Shown here: one piece after another, positions 43,562 through 52,751 of the stretch
How positions within the stretch are numbered: position 1 is the first letter of the stretch
Layout of the letters: each line of letters opens with the position of its first letter
NCBI GenBank assembly: GCA_002423895.1
Contig: DIOL01000032.1
Coordinates: forward strand, 1-64,000
Source of the DNA: Bacteroidales bacterium UBA5515
GTDB lineage: Bacteria > Bacteroidota > Bacteroidia > Bacteroidales > P3
Direction of reading: 5' to 3'
DNA: 64,000 nt
Made by a program: the position numbers and the translations under genes
The notes under the pieces: model-generated
The model's input: the letters and a program-made list of their open reading frames with translations, nothing else
The model's database searches: none
What the model was told of the DNA's origin: nothing

Positions 43562-45193
43562 TTATACGCCAAGTTCATTTAGGTTTTCTATCTTCTTCTT
43601 TTGAAGGAAGTCGTAGATTCCTCCTATATGTTCTCTTACTTTTTTGTTGCCAAATTCAAATACTTTATCCACTAAGCCATCTAAGAATTCACGGTCGTGG
43701 GATACAATTATTGCTGTTCCGTCAAAGGCTTTTATTGCTTCTTTTAATACTTCCTTTGAAGGAATATCGAGGTGATTGGTTGGCTCATCGAGTATTAGTA
43801 GGTTTGCTGGTTCTAATAGTAATCGAACCATTGCTAAACGGCTTCTTTCTCCTCCTGATAATACTTTTACCTTTTTTTCTATAGCTTCTCCTCCAAACAT
43901 AAATGAGCCTAATATTTCTCTTAGTCTTGTTCTAATATCTCCTACTGCAACATTATCAACTGTTTGAAAAACACTAAGGCTTTCGTCTAATAACGAAGGT
44001 TGATTTTGTGCAAAGTATCCTATTTTAACATTATAGCCTAATTCTAATTTCCCTGAATATTCTATTTCTTGCAATATACATTTTGCTAATGTACTCTTTC
44101 CTTCTCCATTTTTACCCACAAATGCAACTTTCTCCCCACGGTTTATTACCATTCCAATATTGTCAAGCACTATCTTGTCTCCATATTTTTTGGTTAAATT
44201 GTCTATATCTAAATGTAAAGGACCTGAACGAGGTGCTGGTGGAAATTTAAGTCTAAGACTTGAAGTATCTTCAATATCTATTTCCACTCTTTCCAACTTT
44301 TCTAAAAGTTTTATTCTTGATTGAACCAAAGCAGCTTTTGAGGCTGTGCAACGAAAACGATTAATAAAGGCTTGGTTGTCTTGTATGATTTTTTGTTGGT
44401 TTTCATAAGCATGAAGCTGTTGCTCTTTTCTTTCTTGGCGAAGTTCTAAGTATTTGGAATAATTTACTTTGTAATCGTGAATTTGTCCTAATGATATTTC
44501 AATTGTTCGATTAGTTACCGAATCAATAAAAATCTTATCATGGGAGACTAATAATATTGCACTTGAAGTGTATGCAAGGAAGTTTTCTAACCATTGTATA
44601 GATTCTATATCTAAATGGTTTGTTGGTTCATCTAATAATATTACATCGGGGCATTGTAGAAGTATTTTTGCTAATTCAACTCTCATTCTCCACCCTCCAC
44701 TAAACTCAGAACATTGTCTATCAAAATCACTCCTAAGGAATCCTAATCCCAATAAGGTTTTTTCCATCTCAGCTTGAAAATTACCACTGTCAATTATTTG
44801 CATATGTTCGTAAGCACGACTTAGTTTATCAATAATCTCAGAGTATTCGTCGGATTCGTAATCATCTCTTTCCGACATTTCTTTTGTTAAGCTGTCAATT
44901 TCTAATTGTAGTTGATTGATACGGTCGAATGCTTTCTGAGTTTCTTGCATTACTGTTGTACCTTCGTTATGAATCATGTGTTGAGGTAAATAACCCACAG
45001 TTAAGTCGGGAGAAAAAACAATTTTCCCACTTGTTGCTTGTTCGTGTCCTGCTATTAATTTTAAAAGAGTAGATTTCCCTGCTCCGTTTCTTCCTACTAA
45101 TCCAATTTTATCTTTCTGATTTACAAGAAATGTTATATTATCTAATAATCTTCTGCTGTCAAACTCGACGGTAATTTGTTCTATTGAAATCAT
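43562..45193 (-). CDS. ABC-F family ATPase (543 aa)
   Basis: It has two nucleotide-binding domains and no membrane part: Walker A GRNGAGKST (34-42) and GKNGEGKST (about 353-361), signatures SGGWRMRVELA (about 165) and SGGERSRLAMV (about 450), Walker B VILLDEPTNHLD and LLILDEPTNHLD. The linker between them (about 245-300) has the charged helices of the ABC-F P-site tRNA-interaction motif. ABC-F proteins act on the ribosome in translation control or antibiotic protection. A Uup/EttA/YdiF-like housekeeping form is most likely. It is monocistronic between two near-identical terminators. Confidence 0.9.
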   Translation of the reverse strand: MISIEQITVEFDSRRLLDNITFLVNQKDKIGLVGRNGAGKSTLLKLIAGHEQATSGKIVFSPDLTVGYLPQHMIHNEGTTVMQETQKAFDRINQLQLEIDSLTKEMSERDDYESDEYSEIIDKLSRAYEHMQIIDSGNFQAEMEKTLLGLGFLRSDFDRQCSEFSGGWRMRVELAKILLQCPDVILLDEPTNHLDIESIQWLENFLAYTSSAILLVSHDKIFIDSVTNRTIEISLGQIHDYKVNYSKYLELRQERKEQQLHAYENQQKIIQDNQAFINRFRCTASKAALVQSRIKLLEKLERVEIDIEDTSSLRLKFPPAPRSGPLHLDIDNLTKKYGDKIVLDNIGMVINRGEKVAFVGKNGEGKSTLAKCILQEIEYSGKLELGYNVKIGYFAQNQPSLLDESLSVFQTVDNVAVGDIRTRLREILGSFMFGGEAIEKKVKVLSGGERSRLAMVRLLLEPANLLILDEPTNHLDIPSKEVLKEAIKAFDGTAIIVSHDREFLDGLVDKVFEFGNKKVREHIGGIYDFLQKKKIENLNELGV

Positions 45194-45360
45194 ATTTATT
45201 TTTAAGTGTCTATTTTTTTTATTTGTCTTTATTCTTCCTCTATAACTAAAGTCTGAATTAACTCAGAAAATCATTTGGATTTATCCAAGACTCGATTTTA
45301 TCTAATTATTACTTTATATTGAAGAAGGAATATAAAGATGAAAGGCATGCAATAAAGAAA

Positions 45361-45395
45361 AGGAGCTCTAAAACTATTGAGGTTTTAAAGCTCCT
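45361..45395. terminator. Terminator of the nuo operon
   Basis: AGGAGCTCTAAAAC (45361-45374) and GTTTTAAAGCTCCT (45382-45395) pair with one mismatch, with T-runs on both sides. It lies 79 bp after the nuoN stop codon and upstream of the ABC-F gene. Confidence 0.75.
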
Positions 45396-45473
45396 TTTTT
45401 GTTTTATCTTTTGAGGTATATTTATTTATTTTAATCTTTTTATATTTAGCAATAAGATTTATATTCTCTTTAA

Positions 45474-46901
45474 TTACATTCCATAACTGAATGCTGTGAT
45501 AGTTTCATAAACTATACTTGTAATTCCTAATCCAATTATTCCAATAAGACAAATTGTTAAACTTATTTTTGTGTAGCAATCTGTTTTAATAGGTTCAATT
45601 GGGTTATCGTTTTTATTTATATACATTGCTTTTACAACTAAAAGATAGTAGTAAAGAGAGATTATTGTGTTTAGTAATGCAATTACCACTAATACTATGA
45701 AACCGCTCTTAAAAGCTGCCATAAATACAAAAAACTTACTGAAGAATCCTGCAAATGGTGGTATACCTGCCAAAGAGAAAAGAGCAAGTGTTGTTAGAAA
45801 GGTTAGTTTTGGATTTGTTTTATATAATCCATTGTAGTCGTCCATACTTACTTTTTCAGTTCTTTGTTCAATTATTGAAATAACTCCAAAGATTGCAAGG
45901 TTTGCAACCATATATACCAACACATAATAAACCAGAGAAGCCATTCCAATTGCTGTTCCTCCAATAACTCCTAACAAAATATATCCTGCTTGTGAGATTG
46001 AAGAGAAAGCTAAGAAACGTTTCATATTCTTTTGACGCAATGCAAAAAGGTTTCCTATTGTTATTGTGATTACAATTAGTCCATATATTATGTTTTGCCA
46101 CTCTGTAACCATCGGTGCAAATACTTTCATTAGAATTGTAAGAAGTACAAATACAGCTGAACCTTTTGAAATTACTGAAAGGTATGAAGTAACTGGTGTT
46201 GGTGCTCCTTGATATACGTCTGCTGTCCAAAGATGGAAAGGAACTATTGATATTTTGAAACCAATTCCTGCAATGAAGAATACAAATGCAGCTAATTGCA
46301 TATAATTGCCAGATGTCAGTAGAGCCGGAATATCTTCAAAGTACAGTGTTCCACATGCTCCATAAAGGAAGGAAAGTCCAAAAAGAAGTAAAGCTGAAGA
46401 GAACATTGCAGTTAGAATGTATTTTGCTCCTGCTTCTGCTGAGTTATGACGATATTTATCAAATGCTATAAGAGTTGACATTGGTATTGATGCCATTTCC
46501 AATCCAAGGAAAAACATTAGGAAATGTCCTGAAGCAATCATAAAGAACATACCCAAAAGAGTTGAAAGTATTAGAAAATAAAACTCTCCCTGTTTAAACT
46601 TTGTATCTTCTCTTTTTAACCAAAGGTCAGCTTGCATAAAAACTATTAGTGTTCCAAAGGTTAAGATGCTTTTTATTATTGTCATCATTGGAGTGTAGTA
46701 GTACATTCCTCCAAAAGCACTCCCAGGTGTTGAAGTTGGTATTAAATTGTAGATAATATGTGCACCTAACAATACACATGCAACTACTGAAAAGTATTTA
46801 CGAGCTTTTTCTGAAGCAATTAAATCATATAAGAATAGTATAGCCATCACTACTATAAGCGATACTTCTTCTTTCATATATAGAAATTGACTGTAATCCA
46901 T
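45474..46901 (-). CDS. nuoN: NADH-quinone oxidoreductase subunit N (475 aa)
   Basis: An antiporter-like membrane subunit with about 14 helices. The proton-channel lysines lie in LWTADVYQGAPTPVTSYLSVISKGSAVF (about 230), and FLAFSSISQAGYILLG (about 296) and LTTLALFSLAGIPPFAGFFSKFFVF (about 370) are characteristic. It is the last gene of the nuoABCDHIJKLMN run, 25 bp after nuoM. It moves protons as part of the distal membrane arm. Confidence 0.95.
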   Translation of the reverse strand: MDYSQFLYMKEEVSLIVVMAILFLYDLIASEKARKYFSVVACVLLGAHIIYNLIPTSTPGSAFGGMYYYTPMMTIIKSILTFGTLIVFMQADLWLKREDTKFKQGEFYFLILSTLLGMFFMIASGHFLMFFLGLEMASIPMSTLIAFDKYRHNSAEAGAKYILTAMFSSALLLFGLSFLYGACGTLYFEDIPALLTSGNYMQLAAFVFFIAGIGFKISIVPFHLWTADVYQGAPTPVTSYLSVISKGSAVFVLLTILMKVFAPMVTEWQNIIYGLIVITITIGNLFALRQKNMKRFLAFSSISQAGYILLGVIGGTAIGMASLVYYVLVYMVANLAIFGVISIIEQRTEKVSMDDYNGLYKTNPKLTFLTTLALFSLAGIPPFAGFFSKFFVFMAAFKSGFIVLVVIALLNTIISLYYYLLVVKAMYINKNDNPIEPIKTDCYTKISLTICLIGIIGLGITSIVYETITAFSYGM

Positions 46902-46926
46902 TTTTTCTATCTTTAAATTTCTTTAC

Positions 46927-48414
46927 CTATTTTATAACTAATGCTTTCACAATTGGAAGCACACTATCACCAATCATATTATTCATCCATAAAGGAGCAA
47001 TACCTAAAGCAACAATTGCAATAATTAGAACAATTGCTGAAAGGCGTTCGTCCCAAGTTGCATCGGTTAGTTTTAAATGTTCTGGATTTTTAACTTCACC
47101 ATAAAAACTTCTTCCTATCAAACGAAGTATATAAACTGCGGTTATTACAATTGATGTTGTTGCAATTATTGTAATAACTCTATGGAAAATATCTGTATGT
47201 TGGAATGAGCCAACAAATATTGTCATTTCAGCAACAAAACCACTAAATCCAGGAAGACCTAAATTTGCCAAACCTGCAATAACATAACAAACAGATAGGA
47301 ATGGCATAATTTTCATTAACCCACTTAACTCACGAATATCTCTTGTGTGTGTTCTGCCATAAATCATACCAATTAAAGCAAAGAAAAGAGCTGTCATAAG
47401 TCCATGAGAAAGCATTTGAATAACTGCTCCTGTTGCTGCTGTTTGATTCATCATCAAAATAGCAAAAAGAACCAATCCACAGTGGCTAACTGAAGAATAG
47501 GCATTAATATATTTCAAGTCTGTTTGAACAATTGCACTGAATGCACCATAAATAACAGAGATGGAAGTTAGAATTAGGAATATCCAACCAAGTTCATTTG
47601 CTGCCTGAGGCATAAGATACATGGCAACACGGAAACATCCATAACCTCCCAGTTTCATTAACACTCCAGCATGAAGCATTGAAACAGCTGTTGGGGCTGA
47701 AGCATGACCATCAGGAGACCATGTGTGGAATGGGAATAGAGCTCCAAGAACTCCAAAGCCCAAGAAAGTCATTGGGAAGAAAATCAGTTGAGCATCATGA
47801 GGTATATTTCCTGCTTTTGCTATTTCAAGAATATTCATTGACGTTGCTCCAGAAGCAAAGTAAATACCTAAAATACCTGCAATAAGAATTGCAGATGCTC
47901 CCATAAGCATAAGAGTAAGTTTCATTGCAGCATATTCTTTCTTTCCACTTCCCCAAACTCCAATAAGCAAATACATGGGAATAAGTGCTATTTCATAGAA
48001 CATAAACATAGTGAACAGGTCTATTGTTATGAAAAATCCAAACACTCCTAATGAAAGAAGACAAAACCAAAGAAAGAATTCTTTTGTTTGGTTTTCTAAC
48101 TGCCATGAAGCAAAAGTTCCAGTAAATACTATAATTGAAGAAAGAATTAACATTGCCACAGATATTCCATCTACTCCTAATGATAACTTAATATTTAAAG
48201 AAGAATACCAAGAGTAATCGGAGCGGAAAAGCATTTCAGCTGTATCTCCTGCAGCTCGCTGTGTTAAATATAAATAAGTAAGTATTCCAGCTAAAATTAG
48301 CAAAAGAGAAGAGCCAGCTACCATTATACCTCTAATTTGATTTCTATTTTTGCTTATCCACAAGAAAAATATCATCAAAATAGGAATGATTACGAAAAAT
48401 AATAATATGTTCAT
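46927..48414 (-). CDS. nuoM: NADH-quinone oxidoreductase subunit M (495 aa)
   Basis: NuoM signature: FYEIALIPMYLLIGVWG (with the key Glu near 143), TFLGFGVLGALFPFHTWSPDGHASAPTAVSMLHAGVLMKLGGYG (Lys near 230), TDLKYINAYSSVSHCGLVLF. About 14 helices. It is an antiporter-like proton-pumping subunit. It lies 12 bp downstream of nuoL. Confidence 0.95.
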   Translation of the reverse strand: MNILLFFVIIPILMIFFLWISKNRNQIRGIMVAGSSLLLILAGILTYLYLTQRAAGDTAEMLFRSDYSWYSSLNIKLSLGVDGISVAMLILSSIIVFTGTFASWQLENQTKEFFLWFCLLSLGVFGFFITIDLFTMFMFYEIALIPMYLLIGVWGSGKKEYAAMKLTLMLMGASAILIAGILGIYFASGATSMNILEIAKAGNIPHDAQLIFFPMTFLGFGVLGALFPFHTWSPDGHASAPTAVSMLHAGVLMKLGGYGCFRVAMYLMPQAANELGWIFLILTSISVIYGAFSAIVQTDLKYINAYSSVSHCGLVLFAILMMNQTAATGAVIQMLSHGLMTALFFALIGMIYGRTHTRDIRELSGLMKIMPFLSVCYVIAGLANLGLPGFSGFVAEMTIFVGSFQHTDIFHRVITIIATTSIVITAVYILRLIGRSFYGEVKNPEHLKLTDATWDERLSAIVLIIAIVALGIAPLWMNNMIGDSVLPIVKALVIK

Positions 48415-48426
48415 ATTTCTACTTTT

Positions 48427-50340
48427 TTATAATATCAAAAGAATAAGTCCAACAATAACAACTATTCCTAATAAGAATACATAAGCATATTGCTGTACTC
48501 TTCCTGATTGGAAATTACGTATTAAATAAGATAGTTTTTGAGTTGCTGATGCCATTAAGTTCATAAATCCATCAACAATATGACGATCAAACCATGCAAT
48601 AGGTGTTGATATACATGCAAAGATTACTTTATGAGTTATAAATTGATAAATCTCATCAATATAAAATCTCTTGTAAGCTGACTTATGAATAAATTTTAAT
48701 TTACTTGCCAGCATTTCAGGTATTGGTTGTGTTTCTTTTCTATAGAATATAGTGGCAATTAGTATTGAAATTATGGCAACTCCAACACTTAATAAAGCAA
48801 CTGATGTTTCTAAATGTAAATCATAAACAAGTCCATTTGCTGTAATAAAATGTCCAAAAGGAATAAATCCAGCTACACATGTAATAAGAGCCAATACCAT
48901 TAAAGGAACAGTCATTGAATAACCTGATTCATGAGGTTTATGTTCATGCTTTGCTTCCTTTGCCCAAAATATATTGTAGTATAACCGGAACATATAGAAA
49001 GCAGTTATACCTGCAATTACTGTCATCACCCAACCCATCATTGGAGAAAATTTAAAAGCAGCTGCTAATATTTCATCCTTACTGAAAAATCCTGAGAATG
49101 GAGGAATACCTGCAATTGCAAGACAAGCTATTAAGAAAGTAATATGTGTTATTGGCATATGTTTTCTTAAACCACCCATATCTTTCATTTCATTACTGTG
49201 AACTGCATGAATAATTGAACCTGCACCTAAGAATAATAGAGCCTTAAACATAGCATGAGTAAATAAATGGAACATTGAAGCCATATATCCTAAACCTCCA
49301 TGAGCATCCATTGAAGTAGAAACCCCTAAGGCAACCATCATAAATCCAATTTGTGATATGGTTGAAAATGCCAACACTCTTTTAATATCTGTTTGAACGC
49401 AAGCAATAATTGCTGCAAACAAAGCTGTAAATGCACCAACACAAGCTATTATTTCTAATACTCCTGGAGCATAGACAATATAAAGAGGGAACATTCTTGC
49501 AACCAAATAGACCCCTGCAACAACCATAGTTGCTGCATGTATTAATGCTGAAACTGGTGTTGGACCTTCCATTGCATCTGGCAACCAAATATGCAAAGGG
49601 AACATTGCACTCTTTCCTGCTGCTCCAATAAACATAAGGCCTAATGCCCAAGACAAAACTCCAATTCCAAGGAAGGATTTTTGTGCTGCTCCTTGAAGAA
49701 CTAAATCACTGCTTCCACCCATCAAATCTATAAAGCCAAATGTTTGACCATAGAATGATAAAACTAATATTCCTATAAGAAAACCTAAGTCGGCAAAACG
49801 TGTAACAATAAATGCTTTCTTTGATGCTGCTATTGCAGAAGGTTTAGTGTAATAAAATCCTATTAACAAATAAGAAGATACTCCAACTAATTCCCAAAAT
49901 ATATAAGTTTGAAAAATATTGGTTGCAACAACTAATCCTAACATTGAAAAAGTAAATAATGAGAGGAAAGCATAATAGCGTTGGAATCCTTTTTCTCCGT
50001 GCATATAGCCCATACTGTATAGATGAACCATAAATGAAACTAAAGAAATTACAACAAGCATAATTACTGAAATTGGATCAAGTAATATTCCAATATCAAT
50101 GTGTAAGAATTCTCCTAAACGCAACCATTCAATGTTAAATGGTATTATTTTTTCGAATACTCCATTCACTCTTGGTGAAGTGAAATATTCCCATGCAGTG
50201 GTTAAAGATAATAAGGTAACTATTCCTAATGAAATTGTTCCAAATATACCTGCAATTTTTGGTTTTAATTTATGCCCAGCTAATCCTAAAAATATAAACA
50301 TTATGGCTGGGAGAAGTAGTATAAGTATTGTGTATTCCAT
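48427..50340 (-). CDS. nuoL: NADH-quinone oxidoreductase subunit L (637 aa)
   Basis: The largest antiporter-like subunit. Marks: FWELVGVSSYLLIGFYYTKPSA (about 148), AGKSAMFPLHIWLPDAMEGPTPVSALIHAATMVVAGVYL (about 235), TDIKRVLAFSTISQIGFMM (about 310) and MKDMGGLRKHMP (about 378). The C-terminus has the long lateral helix region and a last membrane anchor (about 545-637). Length and motifs are normal for the family. It follows nuoK after 11 bp. Confidence 0.95.
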   Translation of the reverse strand: MEYTILILLLPAIMFIFLGLAGHKLKPKIAGIFGTISLGIVTLLSLTTAWEYFTSPRVNGVFEKIIPFNIEWLRLGEFLHIDIGILLDPISVIMLVVISLVSFMVHLYSMGYMHGEKGFQRYYAFLSLFTFSMLGLVVATNIFQTYIFWELVGVSSYLLIGFYYTKPSAIAASKKAFIVTRFADLGFLIGILVLSFYGQTFGFIDLMGGSSDLVLQGAAQKSFLGIGVLSWALGLMFIGAAGKSAMFPLHIWLPDAMEGPTPVSALIHAATMVVAGVYLVARMFPLYIVYAPGVLEIIACVGAFTALFAAIIACVQTDIKRVLAFSTISQIGFMMVALGVSTSMDAHGGLGYMASMFHLFTHAMFKALLFLGAGSIIHAVHSNEMKDMGGLRKHMPITHITFLIACLAIAGIPPFSGFFSKDEILAAAFKFSPMMGWVMTVIAGITAFYMFRLYYNIFWAKEAKHEHKPHESGYSMTVPLMVLALITCVAGFIPFGHFITANGLVYDLHLETSVALLSVGVAIISILIATIFYRKETQPIPEMLASKLKFIHKSAYKRFYIDEIYQFITHKVIFACISTPIAWFDRHIVDGFMNLMASATQKLSYLIRNFQSGRVQQYAYVFLLGIVVIVGLILLIL

Positions 50341-50351
50341 ATTTTCTCCTA

Positions 50352-50657
50352 TTAATGCTTCATTTTATCTATCTTATCCACATCCAAACTTTGAACGTTT
50401 CTATAGACGTTAATTATTATTGCTATTGCTATTGCTGTTTCAGCTGCAACAATTCCTATTGCAAATAGAGTAAAGAAATGTCCTTCCAATTGATTTGGAA
50501 ATAAGAACTTATTAAATACTGCAAAATTTATATCAGCAGCATTTAAAATCAATTCTACAGAAATTAACATAGCCAAAGTGTTTTTACGCATTAAGAATCC
50601 GTAAATCCCTGCACATAACATTATTGTGCTTATCACTAAATAAAGTTCAACTCCCAT
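50352..50657 (-). CDS. nuoK: NADH-quinone oxidoreductase subunit K (101 aa)
   Basis: Three helices. The second holds the conserved glutamates (AMLISVELILNAADINFAVF, about 29-48; AAETAIAIAIIINVYR, about 71-86). Exact family length. It forms part of the E-channel proton path next to NuoJ. It starts 5 bp after nuoJ. Confidence 0.95.
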   Translation of the reverse strand: MGVELYLVISTIMLCAGIYGFLMRKNTLAMLISVELILNAADINFAVFNKFLFPNQLEGHFFTLFAIGIVAAETAIAIAIIINVYRNVQSLDVDKIDKMKH

Positions 50658-50662
50658 ATTTT

Positions 50663-51178
50663 TTATCGTTTACGTGCTATTAATAATCCACCAACTATAC
50701 ATGCCAACAAAAGAACACCTATTGCTTCAAAAGGTAATATGTATTGATTTTTACCTCCTCCAACTAAAGCGAATCCTATTGTTTTCATGCTTAATTCCTC
50801 AATGGCATCAGTTGAAGCCATTGGTAAAAAGTTGTGAGTAAAAATAATAAAGAATATTAATCCTCCTCCTATAAGTACAGTAAGTAATATTGGTAATACC
50901 TTTTTTATTTTTGTTCCTATATTCAAATTCTCATCTGCTTTTGTCAGGAAGATTGAAAAGACTAATAATACTACAACCCCTCCTGCATAAACCATAATTT
51001 GAACTGCTCCTAAGAAAGTATATCCCAAAAGAAAATATATTGCTGCAGTACCCAAAAGTACAAATAACAAATATGTTACTGAACGCATAATTTTTTTAGT
51101 TGTAACTGTCAAAACTGAAAATACAGAAATGAAAATTGCCACAATAATAAAAACTACATTTTGTAATGATATATCCAT
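50663..51178 (-). CDS. nuoJ: NADH-quinone oxidoreductase subunit J (171 aa)
   Basis: Five helices. The NuoJ mark is AIYFLLGYTFLGAVQIMVYAGGVVVLLVF (about 45-73), including the flexible helix-3 region. FEAIGVLLLACIVGGLLIARKR ends the protein. It starts one base after the nuoI gene ends, consistent with close coupling. Confidence 0.93.
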   Translation of the reverse strand: MDISLQNVVFIIVAIFISVFSVLTVTTKKIMRSVTYLLFVLLGTAAIYFLLGYTFLGAVQIMVYAGGVVVLLVFSIFLTKADENLNIGTKIKKVLPILLTVLIGGGLIFFIIFTHNFLPMASTDAIEELSMKTIGFALVGGGKNQYILPFEAIGVLLLACIVGGLLIARKR

Positions 51179-51179
51179 A

Positions 51180-51650
51180 TTATTTTTTATTTACAACAGT
51201 TGAACCATCTCTATTTAATTTCTTTACAAGCTTTTGTCTGTTAAAGACTGCATGCTCAAAAGAATTTTCAAAAGTTATTGCATTGTGAGGACAAGCATTA
51301 ACACAAAGTTGACAAAATACACATGTTCCCAAATCATATTCATAATTTGTAAGAACTTTTATTTTCTTTCCTTCTTCGTTTTCAACAGTCTCAAAATGTA
51401 CAGTAATTGTACCATTTGGACAAGCAATTTGACAAAGGCCACATGCAACACAATTATGTTGATTATTCTCATCATGAGGCATTGTTAAAGTTCCTCTAAA
51501 TCTATCTGAGATTTTTAATGTTGCTCTGTTTTCTGGATATTTTTCTGTGATTTTTTTTCTAAAGAATACTTTAATAGTTGTTTTTAATCCAACAAGTAAA
51601 GTTTTTAGTCCTCGAAAAAATGAATCAAAATATTTGCAAAAATTATTCAT
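51180..51650 (-). CDS. nuoI: NADH-quinone oxidoreductase subunit I, two 4Fe-4S clusters (156 aa)
   Basis: Two ferredoxin motifs, CVACGLCQIACPNG (about 64-77) and CVFCQLCVNACPHNA (about 107-121), bind clusters N6a and N6b. The lead segment (YFDSFFRGLKTLLVGLKTTIKVFFRKKITEKYPE) contacts the membrane. RFRGTLTM... precedes the first cluster as in homologues. It hands electrons to NuoB (N2). Confidence 0.95.
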   Translation of the reverse strand: MNNFCKYFDSFFRGLKTLLVGLKTTIKVFFRKKITEKYPENRATLKISDRFRGTLTMPHDENNQHNCVACGLCQIACPNGTITVHFETVENEEGKKIKVLTNYEYDLGTCVFCQLCVNACPHNAITFENSFEHAVFNRQKLVKKLNRDGSTVVNKK

Positions 51651-51661
51651 ATTCTATTGAG

Positions 51662-52738
51662 TTAAAAATGAAGTTTAAATACTACAACCAATATCATCAA
51701 AACAAGATTAAATAATCCTATTGGGAGTAAAATCTTCCATTCAAATTTTAATAATTGATCTATTCTCAAGCGGACAAACGTCCATCTCATCCACATTAAT
51801 AAAAAGACTACAAAGAAAGCTTTTCCAAAGAACCAGACAAATCCAGGGATATAATCCATAATAGCATTGAATCCTTCCAATCCAGGAATATGTAGTGGCA
51901 TCCAACCTCCTAAGAATATTGTTGCAGCAACACCTGCTATTATAAACATATTTAAGTATTCGCTTAAATAGAAAAAACCAAAATGCATCCCAGAATATTC
52001 TGTGTGATATCCAGCAGTTAATTCTGATTCTGCTTCAGGCATATCAAAAGGGCCTCTATTTGTTTCTGCATTCCCTGCAATTAGATAAACTATAAAAGCA
52101 ATTACAGCAGGAATATGTCCTTTAAATATAAGCCAACCATCTGCTTGAAAAGCTACTATTTCAGAAAATTGTAATGTCCCTGTGAAAATAGCAACTGCTA
52201 ATAAGCACATACCTATTGAAAGTTCATAACTGATAATTTGTGCTCCACTTCTCATAGCACCAATCATTGTGTATTTACTGTTACTACTCCATCCTGCAAG
52301 CAAAATTCCAATTACTCCCAATGAAGAAACTGCAACAAGAAATACTACTCCAATATTAAAATCTAATATTTCCATTCCTTTGTTTATAGGAAGGCAGGCA
52401 AAAGCTAATATTGAGGAAAGAATAACTATATATGGAGCCAATGCATGAAGAAATTTATCTGTATTTTTTAATTCTACAATTTCTTTAATCAACATCTTTA
52501 TAACATCAGCAAAAAGCTGTAAGAGTCCAAACTTACCTACTCTATCAGGTCCTATACGACATTGGAACCATGCACATATCTTTCTTTCCATATAAATAAG
52601 TATCATAGCAATTACTGCGTATGCTGCCAAGATACAAACTCCTACTACAAGACATTCTAAAAATATTGCCAAACCTTCTGGCATTACACTTGTTAAAAAT
52701 TGATGTATCCAACTTGAAACTACACTAAAATCAAACAT
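51662..52738 (-). CDS. nuoH: NADH-quinone oxidoreductase subunit H (358 aa)
   Basis: Eight-helix subunit that forms the quinone site. Family marks: ERKICAWFQCRIGPDRVGKFGLLQLFADVIKMLIKE (about 52-87), GSMRSGAQIISYEL-type stretch (AMRSGAQIISYELSIG, about 165), NRGPFDMPEAESELTAGYHTEYSGMHFGFFYLSEY (about 233). The start at 52738 avoids overlapping nuoCD and gives MFDFSVVSSWIHQF; an ATG eight codons upstream would overlap by 11 bp. Confidence 0.93.
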   Translation of the reverse strand: MFDFSVVSSWIHQFLTSVMPEGLAIFLECLVVGVCILAAYAVIAMILIYMERKICAWFQCRIGPDRVGKFGLLQLFADVIKMLIKEIVELKNTDKFLHALAPYIVILSSILAFACLPINKGMEILDFNIGVVFLVAVSSLGVIGILLAGWSSNSKYTMIGAMRSGAQIISYELSIGMCLLAVAIFTGTLQFSEIVAFQADGWLIFKGHIPAVIAFIVYLIAGNAETNRGPFDMPEAESELTAGYHTEYSGMHFGFFYLSEYLNMFIIAGVAATIFLGGWMPLHIPGLEGFNAIMDYIPGFVWFFGKAFFVVFLLMWMRWTFVRLRIDQLLKFEWKILLPIGLFNLVLMILVVVFKLHF

Positions 52739-52751
52739 AAAAGATTCTTTT

